A stretch of DNA of 6,475 bases, from the NCBI GenBank assembly GCA_003224515.1, contig QHZC01000649.1:1-6475 (forward strand). Direction: 5' to 3'. Shown one piece after another: positions 6,000 through 6,475 of the stretch. The notes beneath the pieces were generated by a model. It was not told where the DNA came from. It was given only the letters and a program-made list of their open reading frames with translations, and did not search any database. The translations under genes and the position numbers were made by a program. Positions within the stretch are counted from its first letter, which is position 1. Each line of letters opens with the position of its first letter. The DNA is from Acidobacteriota bacterium (GTDB lineage Bacteria; Acidobacteriota; Terriglobia; Acidiferrales; UBA7541).

Positions 6000-6105
6000 G
6001 AAGGGCGGTTTTTTGAATCCTCAGCCCGTCGCTGGGCGTGCCAATGCGGATCTTGCTGCATCCAATTCCAGGAGCGTAAGCTGCGGCGGGCGTGGGGAGA
6101 AGATC

Positions 6106-6475
6106 ATGGCGCACAGCAATCCAATTCGAGATTCGGTTTTGCATGCGATCGGGAATACGCCTGTGGTGAGGCTGAGGAAAGTGGTGACGTCCTCCATGGC
6201 TGATGTTCTGGTAAAGCTGGAGTACTACAATCCCACTGGCTCTTACAAAGATCGCATGGCGCTGGCGATGATTGAAGAGGCAGAGGCGCGCGGCGAGCTG
6301 CGCGCGGGGATGCGCGTCGTTGAATGGACGGGAGGAAGCACGGGATCGTCTCTCGCGATGGTCTGCGCGATCAAAGGCTACCACTTCACGCCCATTTCTT
6401 CGGACGGATTTGCGAAAGAAAAGCTGCAGACCATGCGTCTTTTTGGTGCGGACCTGGAGATTTTTCCGGCCGAAG
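6106..6475 (+). CDS. Cysteine-synthase-like PLP-dependent enzyme (fold type II), N-terminal part
   Basis: The first 123 codons are present and the gene runs off the window edge. The protein belongs to the cysteine synthase / cystathionine beta-synthase superfamily, which uses PLP for beta-replacement reactions. GNTPVVRL (16-23) is the family N-terminal motif, and K48 in NPTGSYKDR (42-50) is the PLP Schiff-base lysine. The substrate loop, usually TSGNTG in CysK, is here EWTGGSTGSS (73-82), so the canonical Asn is replaced by Ser. This points to the family branch carrying GGSTGSS rather than classical CysK or CysM, and the true reaction may differ from O-acetylserine sulfhydrylation. The ATG at 6106 is preceded by GGGGAGA (6094-6100), five bases upstream. 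The large - strand frame opposite it is a shadow. No partner genes are visible. Confidence 0.92.
   Translation, partial: MAHSNPIRDSVLHAIGNTPVVRLRKVVTSSMADVLVKLEYYNPTGSYKDRMALAMIEEAEARGELRAGMRVVEWTGGSTGSSLAMVCAIKGYHFTPISSDGFAKEKLQTMRLFGADLEIFPAE

Larger units (their letters stand above)
5342..6105. other. Long mostly non-coding stretch between the Tat protein and the cysteine-synthase-like gene
   Basis: These 764 bases separate two divergent units. They hold a candidate promoter for the - strand operon (5401-5429), a perfect palindrome (5449-5458), an AT-rich patch (about 5525-5575) and one weak + frame (5590-5862) with a possible same-frame continuation to 5949. They also hold an inverted repeat (5980-5999) and the leader of the cysteine-synthase-like gene. 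Base composition in 5520-5960 is visibly AT-richer than in the flanking genes. I see no RNA gene, insertion-sequence ends or direct repeats. Confidence 0.6.

Noticed and set aside
5980..6014. Intrinsic terminator upstream of the cysteine-synthase-like gene
   Set aside because: The 6-bp stem is separated from the T-run by nine bases and is not GC-rich, so it does not meet the usual terminator layout.
6015..6105. SAM or other sulfur-related riboswitch in the leader of the cysteine-synthase-like gene
   Set aside because: Only short local inverted repeats such as GCCC/GGGC at 6024-6037 are visible, with no conserved riboswitch core.
5845..6384. 179-residue - strand reading frame
   Set aside because: It overlaps antisense the well-supported cysteine-synthase-like gene and its leader, and shows no family resemblance.
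1..6475. CRISPR array, insertion sequence, tRNA or defence island
   Set aside because: I saw no regularly spaced direct repeats, no transposase or integrase motifs, no terminal inverted repeats and no tRNA-like cloverleaf on either strand.

Overview
The window looks like a piece of a chromosome from a soil-type bacterium of moderately high GC. Acidobacteriota is my best guess. The clues are hemB next to hemL, a DUF421 and a DUF4337 membrane protein, a small Tat-exported protein paired with an amidase-signature enzyme, and the remnant of a PAS-type hybrid histidine kinase. That assignment is inference from family resemblance, not from a marker gene.

Layout. Bases 2-49 are the last codons of a gene whose C-terminus resembles HemB. 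Then come hemL (65-1393, glutamate-1-semialdehyde aminomutase) and a DUF4337 membrane protein (1417-1956), all on the + strand and closely spaced, so probably one transcript. Converging on them, with one base between the stop codons, is a DUF421/YetF-like membrane protein (1958-2545, - strand). Its strong Shine-Dalgarno places the start at 2545, not at the far upstream end of the open frame. Bases 2718-3455 (+) hold a heavily decayed C-terminal half of a hybrid sensor histidine kinase (ATPase domain plus receiver). It can be rebuilt across four frame changes and two in-frame stops. Next, on the - strand, is a two-gene operon: a short Tat-signal protein (4922-5341) followed by an amidase-signature hydrolase (3500-4909). 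A plausible promoter lies at 5401-5429. From 5342 to 6105 there is a 764-base stretch that is mostly non-coding and visibly AT-richer in places, holding one weak orphan reading frame (5590-5862). The window ends inside a cysteine-synthase-like PLP enzyme (6106-6475, +), which runs off the edge.

How the genes relate. HemB and HemL act in the same tetrapyrrole pathway: HemL makes 5-aminolevulinate and HemB condenses it to porphobilinogen. The Tat protein and the amidase are almost certainly co-expressed, but their joint function is unknown. The other genes show no obvious link to each other. I see no mobile element, CRISPR array, tRNA or rRNA, and no convincing evidence of a new defence or mobile system. 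The most informative items are the fossil kinase and the amidase/Tat-protein pair.
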